Assembly: GCA_900544905.1 (NCBI GenBank)
Contig: UQXF01000028.1
Location: forward strand, 1 to 31,253
Direction: 5' to 3'
Source: an uncultured Clostridium sp.
GTDB lineage: Bacteria > Bacillota > Clostridia > Lachnospirales > Lachnospiraceae
Length of the DNA: 31,253 nt
Shown here piece after piece: positions 18,668-25,251 of this stretch (positions are counted from its first letter, which is position 1; every line of letters starts with the position of its first letter). The notes beneath the pieces were generated by a model. That model was not told the origin of the DNA. It saw only the letters and a list, made by a program, of their open reading frames with translations, and searched no databases. The position numbers and the translations under genes were made by a program.

Positions 18668-19384
18668 ATGATTTCAATGCTTATATATAGCTGTAAGCAG
18701 GATGAATTTGAGCTGCTGAAGGAAATTGCAAAGGATGCAGTGGCTTACGATTCAGATGAGAGTCTGGATGTTATCAGAATCAGCTCGGTAAATGATGTAA
18801 AAATGCAGCTGCTGGAGAATGTAGAAATTGGAATTGTTGATATTACAGAGAAGGATGGATTACAGGCAGCCAAAGCTTTGCGGCTGCGTTTTCCTCAGAT
18901 GGATATCGTAATTATTTCAGACAAAACCATTTCGCCGGTTCTCTATCTGACACCTGATATAAGGGCAGCCGCCTTATTATTAAAACCCTTTGTATACAGT
19001 GAAGTCAGGCGCAGCATCCAAAGTCTCTTCGTGACAATGCAGTTAGAAGAAAATAATATGGAATTTTTTTCATTTGAGAATGAGGGGGGGATGCGAAGGG
19101 TTCCGTATTCCCAGATTCTCTATTTTGAAGCAAGAAACAGAAGGATTTATATCCGCTCGCAATATAAGGAATACGGAATTCATGGTACGATGGATGCGTT
19201 GGAACAGAAGCTTCCGGAAATATTCCAGAGATGTCATAGAGGATTTATCGTTAACGTAAGTTATATTAGCAAAGCATGGTATTCCAAAAACTATATTGAT
19301 TTAAAAAATCATATGGAGATTCCATTGTCCCGCAGCTATAAAACAACAATTAAGGAGGCAATTCAAAATGGAAAGGACTATTAA
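18668..19384 (+). CDS. LytTR-family response regulator with atypical receiver
   Basis: A 238-aa protein. AGGAGGTAGG at 18654-18663 overlaps the end of the EssC gene, so the two are translationally close. Residues 1-120 are a receiver-like domain: possible phospho-acceptor D58 (GIVDIT), Ser84 and Lys106 (LLLKPF) are present, but the acidic pair expected at the end of the first strand is replaced by YSCKQDE, so metal binding may be impaired. Residues 130-238 are a LytTR DNA-binding domain (ILYFEARNRRIYI, FQRCHRGFIVNVSYI, PLSRSYK). No sensor kinase gene lies in the window. Its likely target is the direct repeat at 20349-20380, upstream of the WXG100 unit (inference). Confidence 0.88.
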   Translation: MISMLIYSCKQDEFELLKEIAKDAVAYDSDESLDVIRISSVNDVKMQLLENVEIGIVDITEKDGLQAAKALRLRFPQMDIVIISDKTISPVLYLTPDIRAAALLLKPFVYSEVRRSIQSLFVTMQLEENNMEFFSFENEGGMRRVPYSQILYFEARNRRIYIRSQYKEYGIHGTMDALEQKLPEIFQRCHRGFIVNVSYISKAWYSKNYIDLKNHMEIPLSRSYKTTIKEAIQNGKDY

Positions 19385-20081
19385 TAATGTATATATTCTT
19401 ACTTCTGCTGAATTGCTGGTGCTTGCAGCGGGAAAGGGGCTTGACGGGATATTTTGTCTGGATAATTCCGTTACAGAGCCGGACGAAACAGAAGTATGTA
19501 AAGCGATGAATCATCTATACCAGCAGGGAATCCTGCAAAATGCAGATGATGGCGCCTTTGTGTTGAATGAGGATATGCAGGATATTATGACCGCTGTTTC
19601 CCAGGCACAGACAATGGTATTGGTGAGAAGCTTTACAGGAATACCAACCCTTAAGGTGATATATATTGGACGGACGCTGGCAGCAGCAGAGCAGTTAATG
19701 ACAGGAGAGGATGCGTTCCGGCTCTACAGTATTCTGGAAGAAGAGCTCATGGATTTTCTTGTGGATGATGTATCGGGAAAGGGCAGAGGTTACCGCCCCG
19801 TGCTGGACGAGGATAATGTGCTGGATATGATTTTAAACAGTGGAGATATTCTCCAGCAAAGAGAGCTTGATAAGCTGGGAAATGTACTAGCACTCTTTGA
19901 GGCAGCCTCAAGGGATACAGGAAAAGTAAAACGGCGGATTGTCTGGATGCAGGGAAGTGAAGCACAGAAAATTTATGATTATGGGCCGGAAAAGAAAACA
20001 AAAGAGATTTCCGGAAAGCAGGAAATACTGCAGGCTGTAATTGGCATGATACAGGAGGTGTTAATATATGATTTTAGTTGA
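19368..20081 (+). CDS. Putative EspG-like secretion-associated protein
   Basis: A 237-aa cytoplasmic protein whose start overlaps the end of the LytTR gene by 17 bases, with TAAGGAGG before the ATG. I see no catalytic motif. The N-terminal layout (SAELLVLAAGKGLDG at 13-27, then NHLYQQGILQ at 48-57, a DGAFVLNED turn and a long helix ending near RS at 87-88) resembles the helix-winged region of EspG, the actinobacterial ESX chaperone that holds PE/PPE and related substrates, and the second half has the expected mix of beta strands and helices. The likeness is by eye and weak at residue level. Position between EssC/LytTR and the YukD-like gene fits a substrate chaperone or adaptor. A winged-helix regulator is the main alternative. 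Confidence 0.5.
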   Translation: MERTINNVYILTSAELLVLAAGKGLDGIFCLDNSVTEPDETEVCKAMNHLYQQGILQNADDGAFVLNEDMQDIMTAVSQAQTMVLVRSFTGIPTLKVIYIGRTLAAAEQLMTGEDAFRLYSILEEELMDFLVDDVSGKGRGYRPVLDEDNVLDMILNSGDILQQRELDKLGNVLALFEAASRDTGKVKRRIVWMQGSEAQKIYDYGPEKKTKEISGKQEILQAVIGMIQEVLIYDFS

Positions 20082-20316
20082 TATTTATATTCCATCGCTG
20101 GATGAAACTTTTGACTTTCGAATAGATGAAACCGCTAAAATTACAAATGTTGTTCAGGAAATCAGTGAAATGATGTGTAAAAAATACAAGACGGAAATAA
20201 ATGCTGCTTCAGAGAATTTTTTTCTGTGTTCAGCAGAACAGGCGAAGGTTTTGGATGGAAATACGACATTAAGTGAGAATGGAATTATTAATGGAAGCCG
20301 GTTGTATATGGTATAG
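20068..20316 (+). CDS. esaB: YukD/EsaB-like ubiquitin-fold protein
   Basis: An 82-aa protein of the size and pattern of YukD/EsaB: first strand VDIYIPS, hairpin TFDFRID, helix with VVQEISEMM, then the typical end LSENGIINGSRLYMV, which compares with the L-S-D-C-G-I-T-N-G-D-R-L ending of YukD. It lacks a C-terminal Gly-Gly, so it is not a conjugated modifier. In T7SSb, EsaB is a small cytoplasmic component needed for or modulating secretion. The start overlaps the preceding gene by 14 bases, with AGGAGGTG upstream, indicating coupled translation. It is the last gene before the promoter and operator region of the WXG100 unit. Confidence 0.85.
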   Translation: MILVDIYIPSLDETFDFRIDETAKITNVVQEISEMMCKKYKTEINAASENFFLCSAEQAKVLDGNTTLSENGIINGSRLYMV

Positions 20317-20348
20317 CTGCAATGCTTGTAATTGCAATTATTACCATC

Positions 20349-20380
20349 AAAACTGGTTGTTCATCCTAAAAACTGGTTGT
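20349..20380 (+). promoter_or_regulatory. Direct repeat, candidate LytTR operator
   Basis: AAAACTGGTTGT occurs twice without mismatch, at 20349-20360 and 20369-20380, giving a period of 20 bp (about two helical turns). LytTR proteins bind two direct repeats on the same DNA face, usually 21-22 bp apart, just upstream of the -35 region. The downstream copy ends about 30 bases before the -10 candidate at 20411, which is the position expected for an activator. A LytTR gene lies 1 kb upstream. The repeat core does not match the general LytTR consensus at every position. Confidence 0.65.
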
Positions 20381-20410
20381 CTGTCCGATTTTTAAAAAAA
20401 TTCCAAAAGT

Positions 20411-20421
20411 TATGATATAGT
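20411..20421 (+). promoter_or_regulatory. Candidate -10 region of the WXG100 unit
   Basis: TATGAT (20411-20416) and the overlapping TATAGT (20416-20421) are both good -10 hexamers. The -35 position holds only A/T-rich sequence without TTGACA likeness, as expected for a promoter that needs an activator. A start site about seven bases downstream would exclude the GTG at 20420 as a start codon. Just upstream, TGCAAT (20318-20323) and ATTGCA (20331-20336) form a weak hairpin after the YukD-like gene, perhaps a partial terminator. Confidence 0.55.
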
Positions 20422-20461
20422 GAGTACATCGAAAAACAAAGCAAGAAGCAAGGTGGTTATG

Positions 20462-20818
20462 ATGGAAATTTCAATTAATAAAATGAGAGTTATCATAGAC
20501 GAATTGCAGGTTGCTGAATTGGCTTATAAGAAGCAGGTGAAAGCATGCGAAACGGTATATTATAATTATCATAGTATAAATCAGGATACGGCTGATAAGC
20601 GGGAGCTAAAGAAAATTCTTGATGAGCTGGAAGAGGGCTATTGTTCAATCAAGAGGTATAGAGAGACTTTGGCAGATATTGTGAGATGCTATGAAAGTAC
20701 AGAAAAAAATATGATTAGCGGCTTTTCGGATACATTTGGCGGTGATTCAGCCTTAAAGCGAATCAATATAGAGCCTGTGAAACAGATATTAAATAATTAC
20801 AACATAAAGATAATATAG
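20462..20818 (+). CDS. Small helical ESX-like protein without WXG motif
   Basis: A GTG at 20420 would lengthen the frame but overlaps the -10 region. AAGGTGG at 20450-20456 points to ATG 20462 (or 20459), giving 118 residues. The product is nearly all helix, with a charged centre and two long amphipathic segments, the general shape of ESAT-6/WXG100 proteins, but it has no Trp and hence no WXG turn. A Gly-rich break (SDTFGGDS) occurs near residue 85-90. It is the first gene of the WXG100 unit, 15 bases before the next. It may be a helical partner or adaptor of the WXG100 proteins; its family is not recognised. Confidence 0.65.
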   Translation: MEISINKMRVIIDELQVAELAYKKQVKACETVYYNYHSINQDTADKRELKKILDELEEGYCSIKRYRETLADIVRCYESTEKNMISGFSDTFGGDSALKRINIEPVKQILNNYNIKII

Positions 20819-20833
20819 AAATGGAGGTACAAT

Positions 20834-21139
20834 ATGGCAGTCTCTAAGATTAAGGTTAATACGAAATCACTTAAGCGGGATACAGAATCAATCAGTCAGT
20901 CATTGAAGGATATCAAGAAAAAAATGACTGAAATGGAGGGTGATGTTACCCAGCTTAATGGAATGTGGACAGGTGATGCAAATAAAGCATTTAATAAAGC
21001 ATTTCAGGATGACATTAAAGCGTTGGAGCTGATATGTGAGGGTATACAGAGCATTATTAATTATGAAAATAATGCAACAAAAGAATATAACAGCTGTGAG
21101 AATAAGGTTTCAAGCCTGATTGACAGTATTTCTGTTTAG
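20834..21139 (+). CDS. WXG100 family protein 1
   Basis: A 101-aa helix-turn-helix hairpin protein with W-T-G at the central turn (GMWTGDANKAF). The C-terminal helix contains EYNSCE, which fits the Y-x-x-x-D/E export motif. Size and layout match EsxA/YukE-type secreted substrates that travel as dimers. ATGGAGGTAC precedes the start. It heads a run of five WXG100 genes whose sequences are clearly different from each other, so this is an old family expansion rather than a recent tandem copy. Confidence 0.9.
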   Translation: MAVSKIKVNTKSLKRDTESISQSLKDIKKKMTEMEGDVTQLNGMWTGDANKAFNKAFQDDIKALELICEGIQSIINYENNATKEYNSCENKVSSLIDSISV

Positions 21140-21151
21140 AGGAGGTAGGAT

Positions 21152-21472
21152 ATGTCTTCAATTACATTAAAGGTTAAGCCGGAGGAGCTTAAGAAGAAAT
21201 CTAATAAAATTACGAAGGAAATAAATTCAATTGAAAAGGATATGAAAGAGATTGACCGATTAATTACGGGAACAAAAAAATACTGGCAGGGGGATGCCAG
21301 TGACCGGCATATTCAGACATATCTAAAGCTGAAGGATGATTTTGGTACGATTATTAAGCGGTTAAGAGAACATCCAACTGACCTGGAGCAGATGGCAGGC
21401 GTTTACGAAGAGGTTGAAAGTGCAGTATCGCAGCTGTCTACTGCATTGCCAACAGATGTTGTATCGTTTTAA
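21152..21472 (+). CDS. WXG100 family protein 2
   Basis: 106 aa with W-Q-G at the turn (YWQGDASDRH). The C-terminal helix carries VYEEVE, a match to Y-x-x-x-E. It ends in TDVVSF, nearly the same tail as protein 5 of the array (TDVVSY), although the rest of the two proteins is diverged. The strong GAGGAGG site and 12-base gap to the previous gene indicate co-translation in one operon. Likely a secreted dimer subunit; it may pair with protein 5 or share its export receptor (inference). Confidence 0.9.
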   Translation: MSSITLKVKPEELKKKSNKITKEINSIEKDMKEIDRLITGTKKYWQGDASDRHIQTYLKLKDDFGTIIKRLREHPTDLEQMAGVYEEVESAVSQLSTALPTDVVSF

Positions 21473-21483
21473 GGAGGTTCGTT

Positions 21484-21819
21484 ATGGCAGATGAAGCAAC
21501 AATAATTTTTAATTATAAAAAAGCAATGGGTCAGGCGGATGATTTGATGACCGTTGCAAAAGAAGTCCGTAAGGTTGCTAATAATAGTTTGGCAGATAGT
21601 ATTAAGACAATTGATAAGAATTGGGATGGGGATAATTCTGTAAAATTCATCAATAAAGGAAACAAGTTAAAAGATAAGATTGCGGATTCGGCAGATGATA
21701 TTGAAAGGGTAGCTGGCGCAATTAAGTCCATGGCAAAGACCATCTATGATGGAGAGATGACAGCACTCCGGATTGCCCGGGAGAGGGCGGCGGCAGCAGC
21801 GAAGTCAAAATCTAAGTAG
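21484..21819 (+). CDS. WXG100 family protein 3 with basic Ala/Lys tail
   Basis: 111 aa with W-D-G at the turn (NWDGDNSVKF). Unlike the other four it has no clear Y-x-x-x-D/E motif: its only late Tyr is in TIYDGEMTA, where the fourth following residue is Met. The protein ends in an Arg-rich helix followed by Ala-Ala-Ala-Ala and Lys-Ser repeats. It could be the non-signal-bearing half of a heterodimer, as ESX dimers usually need the motif on one partner only. AAGGAGG stands nine bases before ATG 21484. Confidence 0.87.
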   Translation: MADEATIIFNYKKAMGQADDLMTVAKEVRKVANNSLADSIKTIDKNWDGDNSVKFINKGNKLKDKIADSADDIERVAGAIKSMAKTIYDGEMTALRIARERAAAAAKSKSK

Positions 21820-21880
21820 GAAAATATAATGCCTGATATGCAGGTAATATATAATATTTAATTTTAAGGAGGAAATCGTT

Positions 21881-22186
21881 ATGGCAAGTACGATTAAGTT
21901 GACATCGTCAGCACTGAAGTCAAAAAAAGAAAAATTGGAACAGGACAATGCAAAGTTTAACTCAGAAATCAAAAGACTGGAGTCCATTGAAAAACAGTTA
22001 ATGGGACAGTGGAAGGGTGATGCAGCAGATGCATTTAATGCTACATATACCAAAGACTCTGCATGCTTTGATAAGTTCCATGCATTGGTTCAGAAATATA
22101 CCCAGGCATTGGAGCAGATTGTAAAAGCGTATGAGAAGGCAGAGAAGACAAATGTTCAGATTGCTAAGACACGTTCAAGCAAGTAG
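21881..22186 (+). CDS. WXG100 family protein 4
   Basis: 101 aa, with W-K-G at the turn (QWKGDAADAFN) and AYEKAE in the C-terminal helix as a Y-x-x-x-E match. The end is KTRSSK, so it lacks the TDVVS tail. AAGGAGG precedes ATG 21881. A 61-base gap with AT-rich sequence (including TATAAT-like hexamers) separates it from protein 3, the largest gap before the next gene pair, so a minor internal promoter cannot be excluded. Confidence 0.9.
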   Translation: MASTIKLTSSALKSKKEKLEQDNAKFNSEIKRLESIEKQLMGQWKGDAADAFNATYTKDSACFDKFHALVQKYTQALEQIVKAYEKAEKTNVQIAKTRSSK

Positions 22187-22218
22187 TAAAGAGGAATAAT
22201 AGAAAGGATGAATAGAGT

Positions 22219-22536
22219 ATGGAAACATTACAGGTAAATTCTAGTAAATTAAAATCAATTAGTGATCAGTTTAAGGCAGTAGCTAAGCAGGTTAAAACAA
22301 CCACAGACAATATGCTGAATGAGATTAAAGCAATCAACGGTTCGGTATGGGAAGGTGATGCAGCTACAGCATATAAGAACCAGTTTAACAAGTTGGAAGA
22401 GGATATGAACCAGATGTTTAAAATGATTAGTGAATATGATACAGACCTGGACCAGATTGCCGCAGAGTACAACAAGGTAGAACAGCAGAACCAGCAGATT
22501 GCGCAGGCTTTGGCAACAGATGTAGTTTCTTATTAA
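22219..22536 (+). CDS. WXG100 family protein 5
   Basis: 105 aa with W-E-G at the turn (SVWEGDAATAY), EYNKVE as Y-x-x-x-E in the last helix and the terminal tail TDVVSY shared with protein 2. It is the closest of the five to a textbook EsxA/YukE protein. GAAAGGATG lies before ATG 22219. It is the last gene of the unit, followed by a hairpin at 22563-22595. Confidence 0.92.
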   Translation: METLQVNSSKLKSISDQFKAVAKQVKTTTDNMLNEIKAINGSVWEGDAATAYKNQFNKLEEDMNQMFKMISEYDTDLDQIAAEYNKVEQQNQQIAQALATDVVSY

Positions 22537-22562
22537 TTCTTTTAATTAGATAATTTGCAATG

Positions 22563-22595
22563 AAATTGTACAGGGGCAGTGCTTCTGTACAATTT
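22563..22595 (+). terminator. Hairpin after the WXG100 array
   Basis: AAATTGTACAG (22563-22573) pairs perfectly with CTGTACAATTT (22585-22595) around an 11-base loop; TTTTAT at 22592-22597 provides a short U run. It lies in the 80-base gap before the pseudoprotease gene. The stem is AT-rich, so it may terminate only partly and set a high WXG100 to downstream ratio. Confidence 0.6.
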
Positions 22596-22616
22596 TATGT
22601 ATAAGGACGGGATGGC

Positions 22617-24092
22617 ATGACAAAAGAAAATAAAAATTATATCAGAATATTAACAGGAATCATTATAATATTCCTGCTATTGTGTTTTCATATAGACTGG
22701 TATGTGTATGCAACAGAAGAAAAAGGTATTGAAAGCGCAGGGTTAGAGATTCCCCAAAATGTGATGGATAAGCAGTCAGGTGTTGCCAGATTAGTGGTAT
22801 ATCTGCAGGATGATAAAGAAAACTCGTATTATGTTCGTCAGGGAACAGGTGTATTGATAGGAGATGCAGCGAATGGTCAATATGTGGTAACCAGTAACCA
22901 GTTGATTCATATGGATTCGGAGCTGCTCAATAAGATTGTACGGCAAAATGGTTTGTCGGTGGAAGAGAATTTGACAACCTGCGTGGATATTGTCTTAGAA
23001 GTCGGTACAACGGTGACGGTGAATGTTGGCGATGCAAAAAATGGCGAAGATTTTGTAGTATTGGGATTGGAAAATAACATTAATGGAGTAACCGGCTTAA
23101 GTTTAGGCGAAAGTGCATCGGTAAGACAAAATGATAAGTTATATATTATGGGATATGGGGGAAATGAAGATATTTTTGGGCAGACTACCCTGTCGGATTT
23201 GAATTTGCAGCAGGCAGCTACCATGGTATCTGCTATTGAGGAGGATGAAATTACAGTTGACTATCAGCCAGAGAGCGGAAATATCGGAAGTCCGGTGTTT
23301 GATGCAGATGGATATGTAGTGGGAGTTCTTTTGATAAAAGAAGGTACGCTGTATGTGAAACCGGTGGACGGCATAAAAGATGTGCTGGATGTGCTGGGAG
23401 TGGGATATCAGGGAACAGATACAAGTAACCATTATAACGAAGTGACAGATGATATTGCAAAGGAATTGAATGAATTACTGCTGGAATGTGAAAGTCTGGC
23501 AGTACAAAGTGATGTATATACAAAGAAATCCATTGATAAGCTGAAGACGGCAATTACATCGGCAATTGAGGTGAGCTCGAAAGAAAATCCTACATATGAT
23601 GAATATGCTTTAGCAATAGAAAATATGAATAAATATAAAAATAAATTGCATAAAAAGGATTATCCGGTCAGAGTCTTTCAAGTTATATTATTAGCTGGGA
23701 TTTTGGTTTTTCTGGCAATTAATATTAGAATAAAGGGTAAAATCAAACAATTGCGTAATATCGGTAATAAGGGCAGCGGAGATGGAATTGGCAATGTTGT
23801 ATATGCAAAACTAATAAGATTGGATACAAAACAGGAGATACCGATATCCAATGTTATTTTCCGTATCGGTCAGAATATAGAGGGAATGGATTATGGAATT
23901 GAAAATAACACAACGGTTAGCCGGCATCATGCGGATATTATGAGAAAAGGGACAGAGTTTTTTATTTTGGATAATAATTCTACGAATCATACATATGTGA
24001 ATGGTGAACAGGCTATGCCTGGTGAGTTTGTAAAAATTAAGGGTGGAGATTGTATCCGGTTGTCAGATGTGGAGTTTGTTTTTGAAGTGTAA
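22617..24092 (+). CDS. Trypsin-like pseudoprotease with TM and cytoplasmic FHA domain
   Basis: A 491-aa paralogue of the protease at 147, with the same order: N-terminal TM/signal (residues 9-26), trypsin-like fold (about 55-260), FIVAR-like helices (278-343), TM (352-370) and C-terminal FHA (about 395-491). The active site is lost. The His position reads NQLIH with Gln95 where the paralogue has NYHVVH, and the Ser position reads GNIGSP with Ile223 where the paralogue has GNSGG. Asp145 remains. The FHA is intact (RIG 416-418, SRHHA 435-439, NSTNHTYVNG 454-463), better conserved than in the active paralogue. It likely binds phospho-Thr inside and peptide or protein outside without cutting, perhaps as a structural or regulatory partner. 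AAGGACGG precedes ATG 22617. Confidence 0.87.
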   Translation: MTKENKNYIRILTGIIIIFLLLCFHIDWYVYATEEKGIESAGLEIPQNVMDKQSGVARLVVYLQDDKENSYYVRQGTGVLIGDAANGQYVVTSNQLIHMDSELLNKIVRQNGLSVEENLTTCVDIVLEVGTTVTVNVGDAKNGEDFVVLGLENNINGVTGLSLGESASVRQNDKLYIMGYGGNEDIFGQTTLSDLNLQQAATMVSAIEEDEITVDYQPESGNIGSPVFDADGYVVGVLLIKEGTLYVKPVDGIKDVLDVLGVGYQGTDTSNHYNEVTDDIAKELNELLLECESLAVQSDVYTKKSIDKLKTAITSAIEVSSKENPTYDEYALAIENMNKYKNKLHKKDYPVRVFQVILLAGILVFLAINIRIKGKIKQLRNIGNKGSGDGIGNVVYAKLIRLDTKQEIPISNVIFRIGQNIEGMDYGIENNTTVSRHHADIMRKGTEFFILDNNSTNHTYVNGEQAMPGEFVKIKGGDCIRLSDVEFVFEV

Positions 24093-24125
24093 AGAAATCC
24101 ACTTGGATAGAAAAGGGGTATCTGG

Positions 24126-25217
24126 ATGGATAAGAGAGGTAAAATATTAATTGGAATATTAAGCATTGCAGTAGTGGTAATGTTTATTATGGCGGCTCTT
24201 GCAATAGGGCATATTATTAAGAGTAGTGGAAAATCGTCACAGCAGTCCTCAAACAAGGTAACAGAGGGTGATATCGAATTAGTGAAGAATTCACTGGAGG
24301 AGGATTCCGTTCCGCCATCTGATGCAGAAGGAGCAAACATTGTCATTGATGGATATGAGTTTTTGGTTCCTTCTGATTATGCCTGTATGTATGCGGAGGA
24401 TGTGGGACCGGTTGTATATATGTCAGATGTTTTCCAGCTGCGCATTACGGTGAAGGGAAGACCATATGATGAACTGCTGGAGGATACGGATTCGTTAACA
24501 GGTACTGCTGTGGATGCCGGAGCAACCCTGCTTCAGGAGGTGGAACAGATAGAGATTAACGGAAATCTTTATACGTATTTTAAGATTCGGCTGGCTGGAG
24601 AGGATGAAATCGTATGCTATGCAGATGTGCCGGACCATAAGACGCATTTAGGCGGCCAGATTGTTGTTCAATCGGATTCCGTATCGGATGAGGATTTGAT
24701 TCAGATGTTTGCCTCCATTGCAGAGTCAGCCGAGGTGACCGATAAACCCAATTCTACGGCGGAGGATATAAGTGCCCGGTTTAGCGCCGTGCTTGGGGAG
24801 GCAAAGGAAAACAGCTCCCTCACATTAAATGGGGTAACAGTAAATTATAAGGTTGCAGCGGGATATTATTCCACATCTGCCTTTGAAGATGAGTACTCCG
24901 CAACGGAATGCTTTGATGGAGCAGACTCTGATGTATTGGTATGCCTATATGAGGCAGAGGGAGAAGATGCACAACATTTTGCGAATGTAGCGGTGGGAGC
25001 AAATGAAGAAAATGGTGCGGAGATGCGGACAGAAACGGTTGATGGAAAAACCGTATATTACTGTACGTATTCTTATGTTTATAATGATGAGAAATACAAT
25101 TATATTGAAGCCTTTTGTGATGTAAATAATGATGTGTATTATACAGTACAGTTAGACAGCATAGGAGATAAGGGCTTAGATTTTAATAGCATAAGGGATT
25201 TCTTTGTATTTAATTGA
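24126..25217 (+). CDS. Single-TM protein with duplicated extracellular domain
   Basis: A 363-aa protein with an N-terminal TM segment (8-31) and no lipobox, so the rest is probably outside. After a polar linker (33-68) two regions, about 70-200 and 230-363, share one pattern: a short IxIDGY/LTLNGV strand start, several strands, a NGNLYTYFKIRL / DGKTVYYCTYSYV strand pair, a chain of strands ending in VVQSDS / TVQLDS, and a last helix (EDLIQMFASI / LDFNSIRDFF). This suggests an internal duplication of an alpha/beta domain, PsbP-like in outline. The family is not recognised. It lies between the pseudoprotease and the lipoprotein metalloprotease, 33 bases after the former. Confidence 0.65.
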   Translation: MDKRGKILIGILSIAVVVMFIMAALAIGHIIKSSGKSSQQSSNKVTEGDIELVKNSLEEDSVPPSDAEGANIVIDGYEFLVPSDYACMYAEDVGPVVYMSDVFQLRITVKGRPYDELLEDTDSLTGTAVDAGATLLQEVEQIEINGNLYTYFKIRLAGEDEIVCYADVPDHKTHLGGQIVVQSDSVSDEDLIQMFASIAESAEVTDKPNSTAEDISARFSAVLGEAKENSSLTLNGVTVNYKVAAGYYSTSAFEDEYSATECFDGADSDVLVCLYEAEGEDAQHFANVAVGANEENGAEMRTETVDGKTVYYCTYSYVYNDEKYNYIEAFCDVNNDVYYTVQLDSIGDKGLDFNSIRDFFVFN

Positions 25218-25251
25218 GTGAAAATGGAATCGTTTTGAGAAAGGTAAAAGG

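Noticed and set aside
20318..20340. Strong terminator after the YukD-like gene
   Set aside because: The stem is only six base pairs and AT-rich, with no clean T-run; at best partial termination.
20420..20461. GTG at 20420 as start of the first gene in the WXG100 unit
   Set aside because: It overlaps the -10 region, lacks a ribosome binding site, and the extra residues are basic and unlike the rest; ATG 20462 behind AAGGTGG fits better.
21820..21880. Separate promoter between WXG100 proteins 3 and 4
   Set aside because: TATAAT-like hexamers are present but no -35 at proper distance; AT-rich sequence alone is not enough.
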